Numbered from the stretch's first letter, positions 1 through 5,435 are shown. The stretch is 5,441 bases of DNA from CAXBCP01 sp963974055 (GCA_963974055.1 CAXBCP010000079.1:1-5441); one strand, 5' to 3'. A program made the numbers and translations. Notes: generated by a model from the sequence alone, not told the origin.

Positions 1-54
1 GAACCCTCGTCGTAAGCTTGGAAGGCTTCTGCTCTACCATTGAGCTACACCCGC
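1..54 (-). tRNA. tRNA-Gly (TCC anticodon), 3' end cut by the window edge
   Basis: Read on the minus strand from position 54, the sequence gives acceptor 5' strand GCGGGTG, D-arm GCTC...GAGC with the GGTA loop core, an anticodon arm with loop CTTCCAA, a 5-nt variable loop and the start of the T-arm (AGGGTTC). The anticodon TCC lies at 20-22, so it decodes GGA/GGG glycine codons. About the last 20 bases (rest of the T-arm, 3' acceptor strand, CCA) lie outside the window. The first anticodon-stem pair is a G-A mismatch above four Watson-Crick pairs. The gene is 136 bases downstream of tRNA-Tyr on the same strand. I see no separate promoter in that spacer, so the two are probably co-transcribed and processed from one precursor. 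Confidence 0.93.
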
Positions 55-190
55 TTTATGACAGTTGCCTGCCGTCGCTACCCTTTTCCGTCCCTGCAAG
101 CTCCCCGTCTGCAGATGTTTCCTTCGTCACCGGCTTGCTTCCCGGCCAGTACCTAAAACGCCCCGAATCCGGCCAAAAGCTGACCCGGTC

Positions 191-275
191 TGGTGGAGGG
201 AGTTGGATTTGAACCAACGTAGGCTAAGCCAACGGGTTTACAGCCCGTCCCCTTTAACCACTCGGGCACCCCTCC
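191..275 (-). tRNA. tRNA-Tyr (GTA anticodon), with encoded CCA
   Basis: Read on the minus strand from 275, this is a complete class II tRNA with a long variable arm. The 7-bp acceptor stem is GGAGGGG paired with TCCCTCC, with a G-T wobble at the innermost pair. The anticodon arm is ACGGG-CTGTAAA-CCCGT, with anticodon GTA at 239-241. A variable arm (GGCTTAGCC) and a T-arm with GGTTCAAATCC follow. Discriminator A is at 194 and CCA is encoded at 191-193. The 85-nt length and long variable arm are as expected for bacterial tRNA-Tyr. It is the first gene of a leftward tRNA unit with tRNA-Gly. In many bacteria a Tyr-Gly tRNA pair precedes the elongation factor Tu or secE-nusG region, which would lie beyond the left edge here (inference). 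Confidence 0.96.
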
Positions 276-312
276 TGTTAATCCAGACCGATCATCGCTG
301 AGAACGTGCGGA

Positions 313-339
313 ATTATGGGATTAGGCACCGTTTGTCAA
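313..339 (-). promoter_or_regulatory. Candidate sigma70-type promoter for the tRNA-Tyr/tRNA-Gly unit
   Basis: On the minus strand a perfect TTGACA lies at 339-334, followed by CATAAT (5 of 6 to TATAAT) at 318-313. The spacer is 15 nt, shorter than the ideal 17. The alternative -10 with a 17-nt spacer is TAATTC at 316-311, a poor match. Transcription would start near 304-307, giving a leader of about 30 nt before the tRNA-Tyr 5' end at 275. A second -35-like hexamer, TTGACG, sits just upstream at 345-340. The perfect -35 upstream of a tRNA gene makes a promoter here likely. The exact -10 is uncertain. Confidence 0.55.
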
Positions 340-405
340 CGTCAAAAAACGCGCAATAAGCCATTTCCGCATATCGCCCGAAAGCCATACGGAGAAACAG
401 CCGGA

Positions 406-433
406 TTGCCCGCTTTAGAAATCCGAGTATAAG
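406..433 (+). promoter_or_regulatory. Candidate promoter for rlmB, predicting a leaderless transcript
   Basis: TTGCCC at 406-411 (4 of 6 to TTGACA) and TATAAG at 428-433 (5 of 6 to TATAAT) are separated by 16 nt. With the usual 6-7 nt from the -10 hexamer to +1, transcription would begin at about 440-441, that is at or one base before the rlmB ATG at 441. No Shine-Dalgarno-like sequence lies between the hexamer and the start codon, which fits a leaderless message. The promoter is divergent from that of the tRNA unit, with about 65 bases between the two -35 elements. Confidence 0.55.
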
Positions 434-440
434 TTCAGCT

Positions 441-1310
441 ATGTCAGGACGCAAGACGAGTCAAAAACGCCGCTCCGGCGGGCACCGGCCGGCCGATCGC
501 GGACGCCCGCCGCGCCACCGCCCGGATGATGCCGGGCCGGGCGACCGCCCCGCTGAAAAGAAGACGGAAAAGCCGGGCCGGAACCGGGAGGGCCTGTGGC
601 TTTACGGCGCCCATGCCGTTTCCGCGGCGCTGACGAATCCGAAACGCCACTGCGTGCGCCTGGTGGCGACGGCCGGCGGGGCGGAGTCCCTGCCCGACGG
701 CCTGGCGGCGCCGGAAATCCTTACACGCGAAGCCATCGACGCGGTTCTGCCGCCCGGCGCGGTTCACCAGGGCATCGCGGTACAGGTCCTGCCGCTGCAA
801 CCGAAATTTATCGAAGACATCGTCCGCCATGCGGACAGCACCGCGCGCACCGTCGTCATCGCCCTGGACCAGGTCACCGACCCGCAGAACGTCGGCGCCG
901 TCCTGCGCTCCGCGGCGGCGTTCGGCGCCTATGCCGTCATCGCGCCCGACCGCAACACCCCCGAACCCACCGGCGCCATGGCCAAGGCCGCATCCGGGGC
1001 GCTGGAAACCGTGCCGCTGATCCGGCCCAACAATCTTGTCCGCGCGCTGGAAACTTTGAAGGAAAACGGATTCTGGGTCGTCGGGCTCGATATGGATGCA
1101 CCGCAGAGCCTGGCCGAAGCCGATCTGCCCGAGCGCTGCGTGCTCGCCCTGGGCGCCGAAGGCCGCGGATTGCGGCGCCTGACCCGCGAAACCTGCGATC
1201 TTATGGTCCGCGTCCCCATGACAGGCGCGGTCGAGAGCCTGAACGTCTCCGCCAGTGCGGCCGTCGCGCTGTATGAATGGGTCCGCGCCGCGCCGGCGTC
1301 GCACGGCTGA
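441..1310 (+). CDS. rlmB: 23S rRNA (guanosine-2251-2'-O)-methyltransferase RlmB (SpoU/TrmH family)
   Basis: This 289-residue SPOUT-class enzyme methylates the 2'-oxygen of a guanosine in the peptidyl-transferase loop of 23S rRNA, using S-adenosylmethionine. Residues 1-50 are a basic, low-complexity tail (16 Arg/Lys). The L30e-like substrate-binding domain begins at LWLYGAHAV (52-60) and runs to about 120. The SpoU catalytic domain covers about 137-282. Its motif 1 is DQVTDPQNVGAVLRSAAAFGA without gaps at 143-163, with Asn150 and the catalytic-type Arg156. Motif 2 is LALGAEGRGL (235-244). Motif 3 runs from VPM (258-260) to ESLNVSAS (265-272), the knot that binds the methyl donor. The core matches family length (about 245 residues) and the tail accounts for the excess. 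The ATG at 441 is the only ATG/GTG upstream of the core, it has no ribosome binding site, and a promoter ends 7 bases before it. RlmB and a broader TrmH-like tRNA methyltransferase are hard to separate by eye, but the domain order and motif 1 favour RlmB. Confidence 0.9.
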   Translation: MSGRKTSQKRRSGGHRPADRGRPPRHRPDDAGPGDRPAEKKTEKPGRNREGLWLYGAHAVSAALTNPKRHCVRLVATAGGAESLPDGLAAPEILTREAIDAVLPPGAVHQGIAVQVLPLQPKFIEDIVRHADSTARTVVIALDQVTDPQNVGAVLRSAAAFGAYAVIAPDRNTPEPTGAMAKAASGALETVPLIRPNNLVRALETLKENGFWVVGLDMDAPQSLAEADLPERCVLALGAEGRGLRRLTRETCDLMVRVPMTGAVESLNVSASAAVALYEWVRAAPASHG

Positions 1311-1409
1311 ACGACACCGGCGGCAGCCCATCTCCACACTGCTTATAAGTGCAGACACACATATCAACACACCGACACCCCAGGACTTGCCTGCGCGCCC
1401 GATCGACAC

Positions 1410-1424
1410 CATGCTCGTAGCATG
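1410..1424 (+). repeat. Perfect 6-bp hairpin containing the DUF4864 start codon
   Basis: CATGCT (1410-1415) and AGCATG (1419-1424) are perfect reverse complements around a 3-base CGT loop. The ATG start codon of the downstream gene (1422-1424) forms the end of the 3' arm. Another ATG at 1411 in the 5' arm opens a four-codon frame (ATG CTC GTA GCA TGA) whose stop overlaps the real start codon. No clear Shine-Dalgarno sequence precedes either ATG. A role in limiting initiation or in translational coupling is inference only. Confidence 0.35.
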
Positions 1425-1889
1425 AGGTTGTTTTCCACACTTGCCGTCATCGCGGTTGTCCTGTCGCCGCAGCCGGCGGCGGCGGAAAACCGGGCGGCCG
1501 ATCCGCCCCCGGTCCCGACCGCGCCGGCCAACCTGGCGGCGGAAGAAGTGGCCCGGATCCGCAATGTCATCATCGGTCAGATCGACGCATTCAAAGCCGA
1601 CGACGCCGCGAAGGCGTTCTCGTTCTCGGCGCCGGGAATCCGCCGGATATTCCGGACCCCCGAACTGTTCCTTCACATGGTCCGCAAGTCCTATCAGGCG
1701 GTCTACCGCCCCCGGTCTTTCACGTTCGAACCGTTGCAGCGCATCGACGGCAACCTGGTCCAGCCGCTGATCGTCGTCGGGCCGTCCGGAATATCCGAGA
1801 CGGCGTTGTATATAATGGAGCCGCAGCCCGACGGTTCATGGAAGATCGGCGCGTGCATCATGGCCCGCGAACCCGGCAAGGACACCTGA
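1422..1889 (+). CDS. Exported DUF4864 domain-containing protein
   Basis: This 155-residue protein has unknown biochemical function. Residues 1-21 form a typical Sec signal peptide: short basic start (MRLF), hydrophobic core (LAVIAVVL), and an AAA-E signal peptidase I-like site after residue 21. A Pro/Ala-rich linker (about 26-38) follows. Residues 44-148 match my recollection of the DUF4864 pattern: IRNVIIGQIDAFKADDAAKA (46-65), FSFSAP (66-71), MVRKSYQAVYRPRSF (86-100) and the C-terminal PDGSWKIGACIM (136-147). The fold is probably small alpha+beta, NTF2-like, and periplasmic or membrane-associated after export (inference). There is one Cys (145), no lipobox and no second membrane segment. 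The chosen start gives a complete signal peptide but has no clear ribosome binding site and lies in a hairpin. The gene sits 111 bases after rlmB and 90 bases before the molybdenum hydroxylase gene. Nothing in its sequence ties it to either. Confidence 0.8.
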   Translation: MRLFSTLAVIAVVLSPQPAAAENRAADPPPVPTAPANLAAEEVARIRNVIIGQIDAFKADDAAKAFSFSAPGIRRIFRTPELFLHMVRKSYQAVYRPRSFTFEPLQRIDGNLVQPLIVVGPSGISETALYIMEPQPDGSWKIGACIMAREPGKDT

Positions 1890-1902
1890 CCCCGCATAAA
1901 TA

Positions 1903-1968
1903 TCGGCAAAAATTCCCGCCGACGGGATGCAATTCGCATTCGCCCCGTTATATTGCGCGTAATCGGGA
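1903..1968 (+). promoter_or_regulatory. Leader with mutually exclusive inverted repeats upstream of the hydroxylase gene
   Basis: Three short complementarities share bases. TCGGC (1903-1907) pairs with GCCGA (1918-1922). TCCCG (1914-1918) pairs with CGGGA (1923-1927). The same TCCCG can also pair with CGGGA (1964-1968), which overlaps the Shine-Dalgarno sequence. A TATATT -10-like hexamer lies at 1949-1954, but no good -35 sits 16-18 bases before it. If transcription starts there, the stems would not be in the RNA. The stems are only 5 bp each in GC-rich DNA, so chance is a real alternative. Confidence 0.25.
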
Positions 1969-1970
1969 GG
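1965..1970 (+). promoter_or_regulatory. Shine-Dalgarno sequence that selects the TTG start of the hydroxylase gene
   Basis: GGGAGG at 1965-1970 is the strongest ribosome binding site in the window. It is 9 bases from the in-frame TTG at 1980 and only 1 base from an ATG at 1972, which is out of frame and ends after three codons at TGA (1981-1983). The in-frame ATG at 2013 has no such site near it. This favours the TTG. Confidence 0.6.
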
Positions 1971-1979
1971 AATGACGCT

Positions 1980-4337
1980 TTGACCACACATCCGGCGCTC
2001 GACGCTACCACCATGCCCGGCCCCTTCGGCCAGCCTGTCCGCCGCATCGAAGACCCGGCCCTTCTGACCGGCCGGGGCCGCTATGCGGACGATATCCATT
2101 TCCCGGGAATGCTCCAGGCCGCCTTCGTCAGAAGCCCCGTTTCCCATGGGCTGGTAAAAAGCATCGACGCGACGGTCGCCCGCGCACAGCCCGGCGTCCG
2201 CGCCGTGCTGACCATGGCGGACCTCGCGCCGCACCTGTCGTCGGACCGGCTGTCGGTCGGTATGCCGAGCAAGGCCTACCGGCAGCTTCGCGACCGCCCG
2301 ATTCTCGCCGACAAGGAGGTCTGCCATGTCGGGGAACCCGTCGCGGTGGTTATTGCCGACGACCGCTACATCGCCGAAGACGCCGCCGCCCTCGTCGAGG
2401 TCGATTACGACATTCTGCCCGCCTCCGCCGATGCGGAAGAAGCCGCCCGGCCGGGATCGCCGCTCGCCCATTCCGATGCCGAACACAATATCCTTGCCGA
2501 ATTCAACATGGGCTACGGCGACACGGAGTCCGCCTTCGCCACCGCGCCGCATGTCTTCCGCGACAAGTTTTTCGTCCATAAGGGCCTCGGCATGGCGCTC
2601 GAAGGGCGCGGCCTGGTGGCCCGCTACGATGCGCTGGAAGACCGGCTCGTCGTCTGGCTCGGCACCCAGATGCCGCATATGGCGCACCGCATGTTCATCG
2701 GCCTTCTCGGCCGCAACGAGACCAATACCAGGGTCGTCACGCCCGATATCGGCGGCGGGTTCGGGCCCAAGCTTGTCTTTTACCCCGAGGATATCGTTAT
2801 CGCGACGGCCGCCCTTGTTCTCGAGGCGCCGGTAAAATGGATCGAGGACCGGCGCGAACATTTCACGTCCTCCACCCAGGAACGCGACCAGATATGGGAG
2901 ATGGAACTCGCGGTCGGCGATGACGGAAAGATTCTCGGCGTGCGCGGCACCATGATCCACGATCACGGCGCCTATACCGCCCGCGGCGTCAACGTTGCGC
3001 AGAACGCCGGCAGCATCGTGCCCGGGCCGTACGAGGTCGCGAACTACAATCTCGACATCAAACTGGTCCTGACCAACAAGCCCTGCGTGACTCCGGTCCG
3101 GGGCGCCGGCTATCCGCAGGGCTGCTTTGCGATGGAACGCCTGATGGACCAGGCCGCGAACGCGCTCGGCCTGCCGCGCGACGAAATCCGCCGCCGCAAC
3201 CTGATCCAGCCGGAAAACATGCCCTATACCCGGCCGCTCGCCAGCCGCGCCGACCCGTCGATCGTGATCGACGAGGCCGACTTTCCGAAATGCATGGAAA
3301 CCGCCCTGGAGGTTTCGGACTGGGCCGGGTTCCCCGCCCGCCAGGCAGCGGCCGCCGCCGAAGGCCGCAAGACCGGTATCGGCCTCGCCGTCTACCTGAA
3401 GGGGTCCGGGCGCGGGCCATTCGAGGCGGCGACCGTCCGGGTCGGGCCGTCCGGCAGGGTCAATGTGATTTCCGGCGTCTCCGCCATCGGCCAGGGCACG
3501 CGCACCATGCTCGCCCAGATCGTCGCCCAGTCGCTCGGGGTCGACATCGCCGATATCGACGTCGTCATCGGCGACACGGCGACCATACCCTATGGCATGG
3601 GCGCCGCCTCCAGCCGCCAGACGGTAACCGCCGGTTCGTCGGCCCAGGCCGCGGCGACGGAAGTCCGCGACAAGGCATTGCGTGTAGCCGCACATATTCT
3701 CGAGGCCGCCGAGGCCGATCTCGAAATCGTGGATGGAAAAGTGCGCATCAAGGGCGTGCCGGACATGTCCGTCGGGCTGGGGGAGATCGCCACCCAGCTC
3801 GCCGGCGCCGCCACCGGTTTCGCGCTGCCCGCCGGCGAGACCCCGGGCCTCGAAGCGCATATGGCGGTGCAGATAGACGGGCTCGCCTTCTCCAACGGCG
3901 CCCATGTGGCGGAAGTCGAGATCGACGAGGGAACCGGCAATATCAAGCTCCTGAACTACGTGATCGCCCACGATTGCGGGGTCATGGTCAATCCGCTGGT
4001 GATCGACGGACAGGTCGCGGGCGGCGCCGCCCACGGCATCGGCTTCGCCATGTTCGAAAAGATGATCTGGGACGACCAGGCCCAGCCGCAATCGACCAAC
4101 CTTGCCGAATACCTGATCCCGGGATCGACCGAAGTCCCGAATGTCGATATCGTGCATATCGTCGTGCCGTCGTCGCAGAACCCGCTCGGGGTCAAGGGCG
4201 TCGGCGAAAGCGGCCTCGTGCCGGTGCCGGCGGCGATCGCATCGGCGGTCGACAATGCCTTCCAGGACCAAGGCGACAGGGTCACGAGCATTCCCATCGC
4301 ACCGATTGACCTGCTCGCCCGGATCGCCAAATCATAG
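1980..4337 (+). CDS. Xanthine dehydrogenase/CO dehydrogenase family, molybdopterin-binding large subunit
   Basis: This is the catalytic subunit (785 residues from TTG 1980) of a molybdenum hydroxylase, which inserts a water-derived hydroxyl into its substrate. The N-terminal hammerhead domain covers about 18-150, opening with FGQPVRRIEDPALLTGRGRY. Two molybdopterin-binding domains follow (about 170-410 and 430-715). Molybdenum-site residues are present: Gln230 in TQMPH, Phe261-Gly262 in GGGFGPK (258-264), Arg374 in RGAGYPQG, the cofactor motif GQGT (504-507), and the catalytic Glu743 in GVGESG. The CO dehydrogenase loop AYxCSFR is absent, so it is not CoxL. By hand alignment the purine-binding Glu and Arg of xanthine dehydrogenase are Leu265 and Asn342, so purines are unlikely substrates. 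The enzyme class normally needs a 2Fe-2S subunit and an FAD subunit, neither of which is encoded here. I preferred TTG 1980 because of its Shine-Dalgarno sequence. ATG 2013 (774 residues, starting MPGPFGQPVRR) looks family-typical and is the main alternative. The ORF stays open upstream to another TTG at 1953. The reaction is clear in kind but the substrate is unknown. Confidence 0.9.
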   Translation: MTTHPALDATTMPGPFGQPVRRIEDPALLTGRGRYADDIHFPGMLQAAFVRSPVSHGLVKSIDATVARAQPGVRAVLTMADLAPHLSSDRLSVGMPSKAYRQLRDRPILADKEVCHVGEPVAVVIADDRYIAEDAAALVEVDYDILPASADAEEAARPGSPLAHSDAEHNILAEFNMGYGDTESAFATAPHVFRDKFFVHKGLGMALEGRGLVARYDALEDRLVVWLGTQMPHMAHRMFIGLLGRNETNTRVVTPDIGGGFGPKLVFYPEDIVIATAALVLEAPVKWIEDRREHFTSSTQERDQIWEMELAVGDDGKILGVRGTMIHDHGAYTARGVNVAQNAGSIVPGPYEVANYNLDIKLVLTNKPCVTPVRGAGYPQGCFAMERLMDQAANALGLPRDEIRRRNLIQPENMPYTRPLASRADPSIVIDEADFPKCMETALEVSDWAGFPARQAAAAAEGRKTGIGLAVYLKGSGRGPFEAATVRVGPSGRVNVISGVSAIGQGTRTMLAQIVAQSLGVDIADIDVVIGDTATIPYGMGAASSRQTVTAGSSAQAAATEVRDKALRVAAHILEAAEADLEIVDGKVRIKGVPDMSVGLGEIATQLAGAATGFALPAGETPGLEAHMAVQIDGLAFSNGAHVAEVEIDEGTGNIKLLNYVIAHDCGVMVNPLVIDGQVAGGAAHGIGFAMFEKMIWDDQAQPQSTNLAEYLIPGSTEVPNVDIVHIVVPSSQNPLGVKGVGESGLVPVPAAIASAVDNAFQDQGDRVTSIPIAPIDLLARIAKS

Positions 4338-4362
4338 GCGCCGTGGACGCGTCGCCGGCGCC
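4337..4362 (+). repeat. GC-rich hairpin at the hydroxylase stop codon
   Basis: GGCGCCG (4337-4343, starting at the last base of the TAG stop) and CGGCGCC (4356-4362) are perfect reverse complements with a 12-base loop that itself contains the palindrome GACGCGTC (4346-4353). No T-run follows, so this is not a classical intrinsic terminator. It could protect the mRNA 3' end or slow RNA polymerase (inference). Confidence 0.4.
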
Positions 4363-4380
4363 TCTCCGGTCCGGCTACCG

Positions 4381-4430
4381 TGCTGCATCGAATGATTGCC
4401 CGCGCGGCCGCCTGACGACATAATGCAGCA
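4381..4430. repeat. Perfect 8-bp inverted repeat bracketing a promoter: candidate operator
   Basis: TGCTGCAT (4381-4388) and ATGCAGCA (4423-4430) are exact reverse complements, 34 bases apart. The left arm ends 7 bases before the predicted -35 element. The right arm overlaps the last two bases of the -10 and reaches the predicted start site. The geometry is that of paired half-sites for a repressor, or of a long RNA/DNA stem. Which regulator would bind is unknown, and none is encoded in the window. Confidence 0.35.
4396..4424 (+). promoter_or_regulatory. Candidate sigma70-type promoter for the DapA-like gene
   Basis: TTGCCC (4396-4401, 4 of 6 to consensus) and CATAAT (4419-4424, 5 of 6) are separated by an optimal 17 nt. 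The start site would be near 4431, giving a short leader of about 27 bases that contains the AGAGGA ribosome binding site (4445-4450). This suggests the gene can be transcribed independently of the hydroxylase gene upstream. Confidence 0.5.
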
Positions 4431-4457
4431 TCGCCCCATTCAGCAGAGGATTCCGAT

Positions 4458-5435
4458 ATGTCCCGTTTCAAAGACTACATCCCCCAAGGTGTAATCCCGG
4501 CAACGCTGGCAGCGTTCGACGCGGACTACGAATTCGACTGGGCCGAAACCCGTCGCCACCTTGCCTTTGCCGCGGATGTCGACGGCGTGACGGCGATCAC
4601 CGTCAACGGACACGCCTCCGAAGTGCATGCCTGCACGATGGACGAACAGACCCGCATGATGGACGAGGCCGCCGATGAAATCGGCGACCGCATGCCGCTG
4701 ATCTGCGGCGTCTATACCGATGGCAGCCACGAAGCCGCCCGCATCGCGAAGATGGCCGACGCCCACGGCGCCTCCGCCCTGCTGTGCTTCCCGCCGAATT
4801 CGATGGGCATGGGCGGCATCCGGCATCGCCCGGAAATGGGCATCGCGCACATGAAAATGATCGCGGACGCGACCGACCTGCCGATGATCGTCTTCCAGTA
4901 TTCGGACGATCTCGGATACCCGCTGGAGACGCTCGTCCGCATCTGCGAAGAAGTGCCCAACGTGAAAGCCATCAAGGACTGGTCGCCGCCGCAGGTGCAT
5001 GCCCGCCACATCAAGACCCTCCACGCCCTGCCCCGCCCGATCAACGTGCTGTCGACCAATTCGGCATGGCTGATGTCGTCGCTGGTGATGGGCGCGGACG
5101 GATTGCTGTCGGGCGCCGGGTCGGTGATCGCCGACCTTCAGGCGGCCCTGTTCAAATCGGTACAGGCCCAGGATCTGAAAACGGCGCAGGAACTGGCCGA
5201 CCGCATCTACTACACGACCGAGGTGTTCTACGCCGATCCGTTCGGCGACATGCATAACCGCATGAAGGAAGCCCTGATCCTGCTCGGCCGTCTCGACGGC
5301 CAGGCCGTCGTCCGCCCGCCGCTGATGAAGCTTACCGAAACCGAAATCGCGCGCATTGCCGAAGCCATGACCGCCGCCGGTATTGCCCGCGACGGCGCGG
5401 TCGGCCTGCAATCCCCGGCGCTTGCCGCCGAATAG
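4458..5435 (+). CDS. Dihydrodipicolinate synthase/N-acetylneuraminate lyase superfamily protein, not a canonical DapA
   Basis: This 325-residue cytoplasmic TIM-barrel protein belongs to the class I Schiff-base lyase/aldolase superfamily. The barrel spans about 8-300. Lys173 in VKAIKDWS aligns with the Schiff-base lysine (Lys161 of E. coli DapA). Other canonical residues are replaced. The GTTGE loop is GHASE (51-55). Tyr107 aligns with Pro113. Tyr133 in YNVPSRTG aligns with Phe146 in FQYSDDLG, and Arg138 is replaced by an acidic pair (Asp150-Asp151). It therefore probably does not make dihydrodipicolinate. Residues 301-325 are an Ala-rich tail beyond the usual length of about 295. The ATG at 4458 is preceded by AGAGGA (4445-4450) at a 7-base spacing, so the start is well supported. 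It lies 120 bases after the molybdenum hydroxylase gene on the same strand, with its own promoter and a possible operator. Such proteins often act in catabolic pathways on keto acids, sugar acids or ring-cleavage products. The context suggests that here, but the substrate is unknown. Confidence 0.9.
   Translation: MSRFKDYIPQGVIPATLAAFDADYEFDWAETRRHLAFAADVDGVTAITVNGHASEVHACTMDEQTRMMDEAADEIGDRMPLICGVYTDGSHEAARIAKMADAHGASALLCFPPNSMGMGGIRHRPEMGIAHMKMIADATDLPMIVFQYSDDLGYPLETLVRICEEVPNVKAIKDWSPPQVHARHIKTLHALPRPINVLSTNSAWLMSSLVMGADGLLSGAGSVIADLQAALFKSVQAQDLKTAQELADRIYYTTEVFYADPFGDMHNRMKEALILLGRLDGQAVVRPPLMKLTETEIARIAEAMTAAGIARDGAVGLQSPALAAE

Noticed and set aside
94..114. CTGCA/TGCAG inverted repeat in the spacer between the tRNA genes
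   Set aside because: A 5-bp stem with an 11-base loop is expected by chance and is not placed where a terminator or promoter would be useful.
18..301. Two overlapping plus-strand small frames across the tRNA region
   Set aside because: Both run antisense through the tRNA genes or their spacer, have no ribosome binding site and no recognisable content.
1337..1354. Palindrome CTTATAAG with flanking CTGC/GCAG after rlmB, considered as terminator or promoter
   Set aside because: The perfect core is only 8 bases, no T-run follows, and no -35 lies at a suitable distance from the TATAAG within it. The two possible pairings are not nested. Too weak to call.
444..1676. Minus-strand open frame of 410 codons across rlmB and into the DUF4864 gene
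   Set aside because: It overlaps two supported genes and has low-complexity Arg/Gly-rich sequence with no motif. It is a GC-bias artefact.
1836..4271. Minus-strand open frame of 811 codons opposite the hydroxylase gene
   Set aside because: It runs antisense to a gene with clear family motifs, shows no recognisable domain, and is rich in Gly, Arg, His and Asp as expected from the complement of GC-rich codons. It is a shadow frame.
3290..4309. Plus-strand frame of 339 codons inside the hydroxylase gene
   Set aside because: It is Arg/Gly-rich, in another frame of a gene whose catalytic motifs run through the same stretch.
405..4403. The 9-mer ATTGCCCGC at both 405-413 and 4395-4403, each covering a predicted -35
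   Set aside because: A shared regulator of rlmB and the DapA-like gene is not plausible from one short match, and similar -35 hexamers explain most of it.
4440..5411. Minus-strand open frame of 323 codons opposite the DapA-like gene
   Set aside because: It almost exactly mirrors the supported gene, has no family signature, and its composition fits an antisense shadow.
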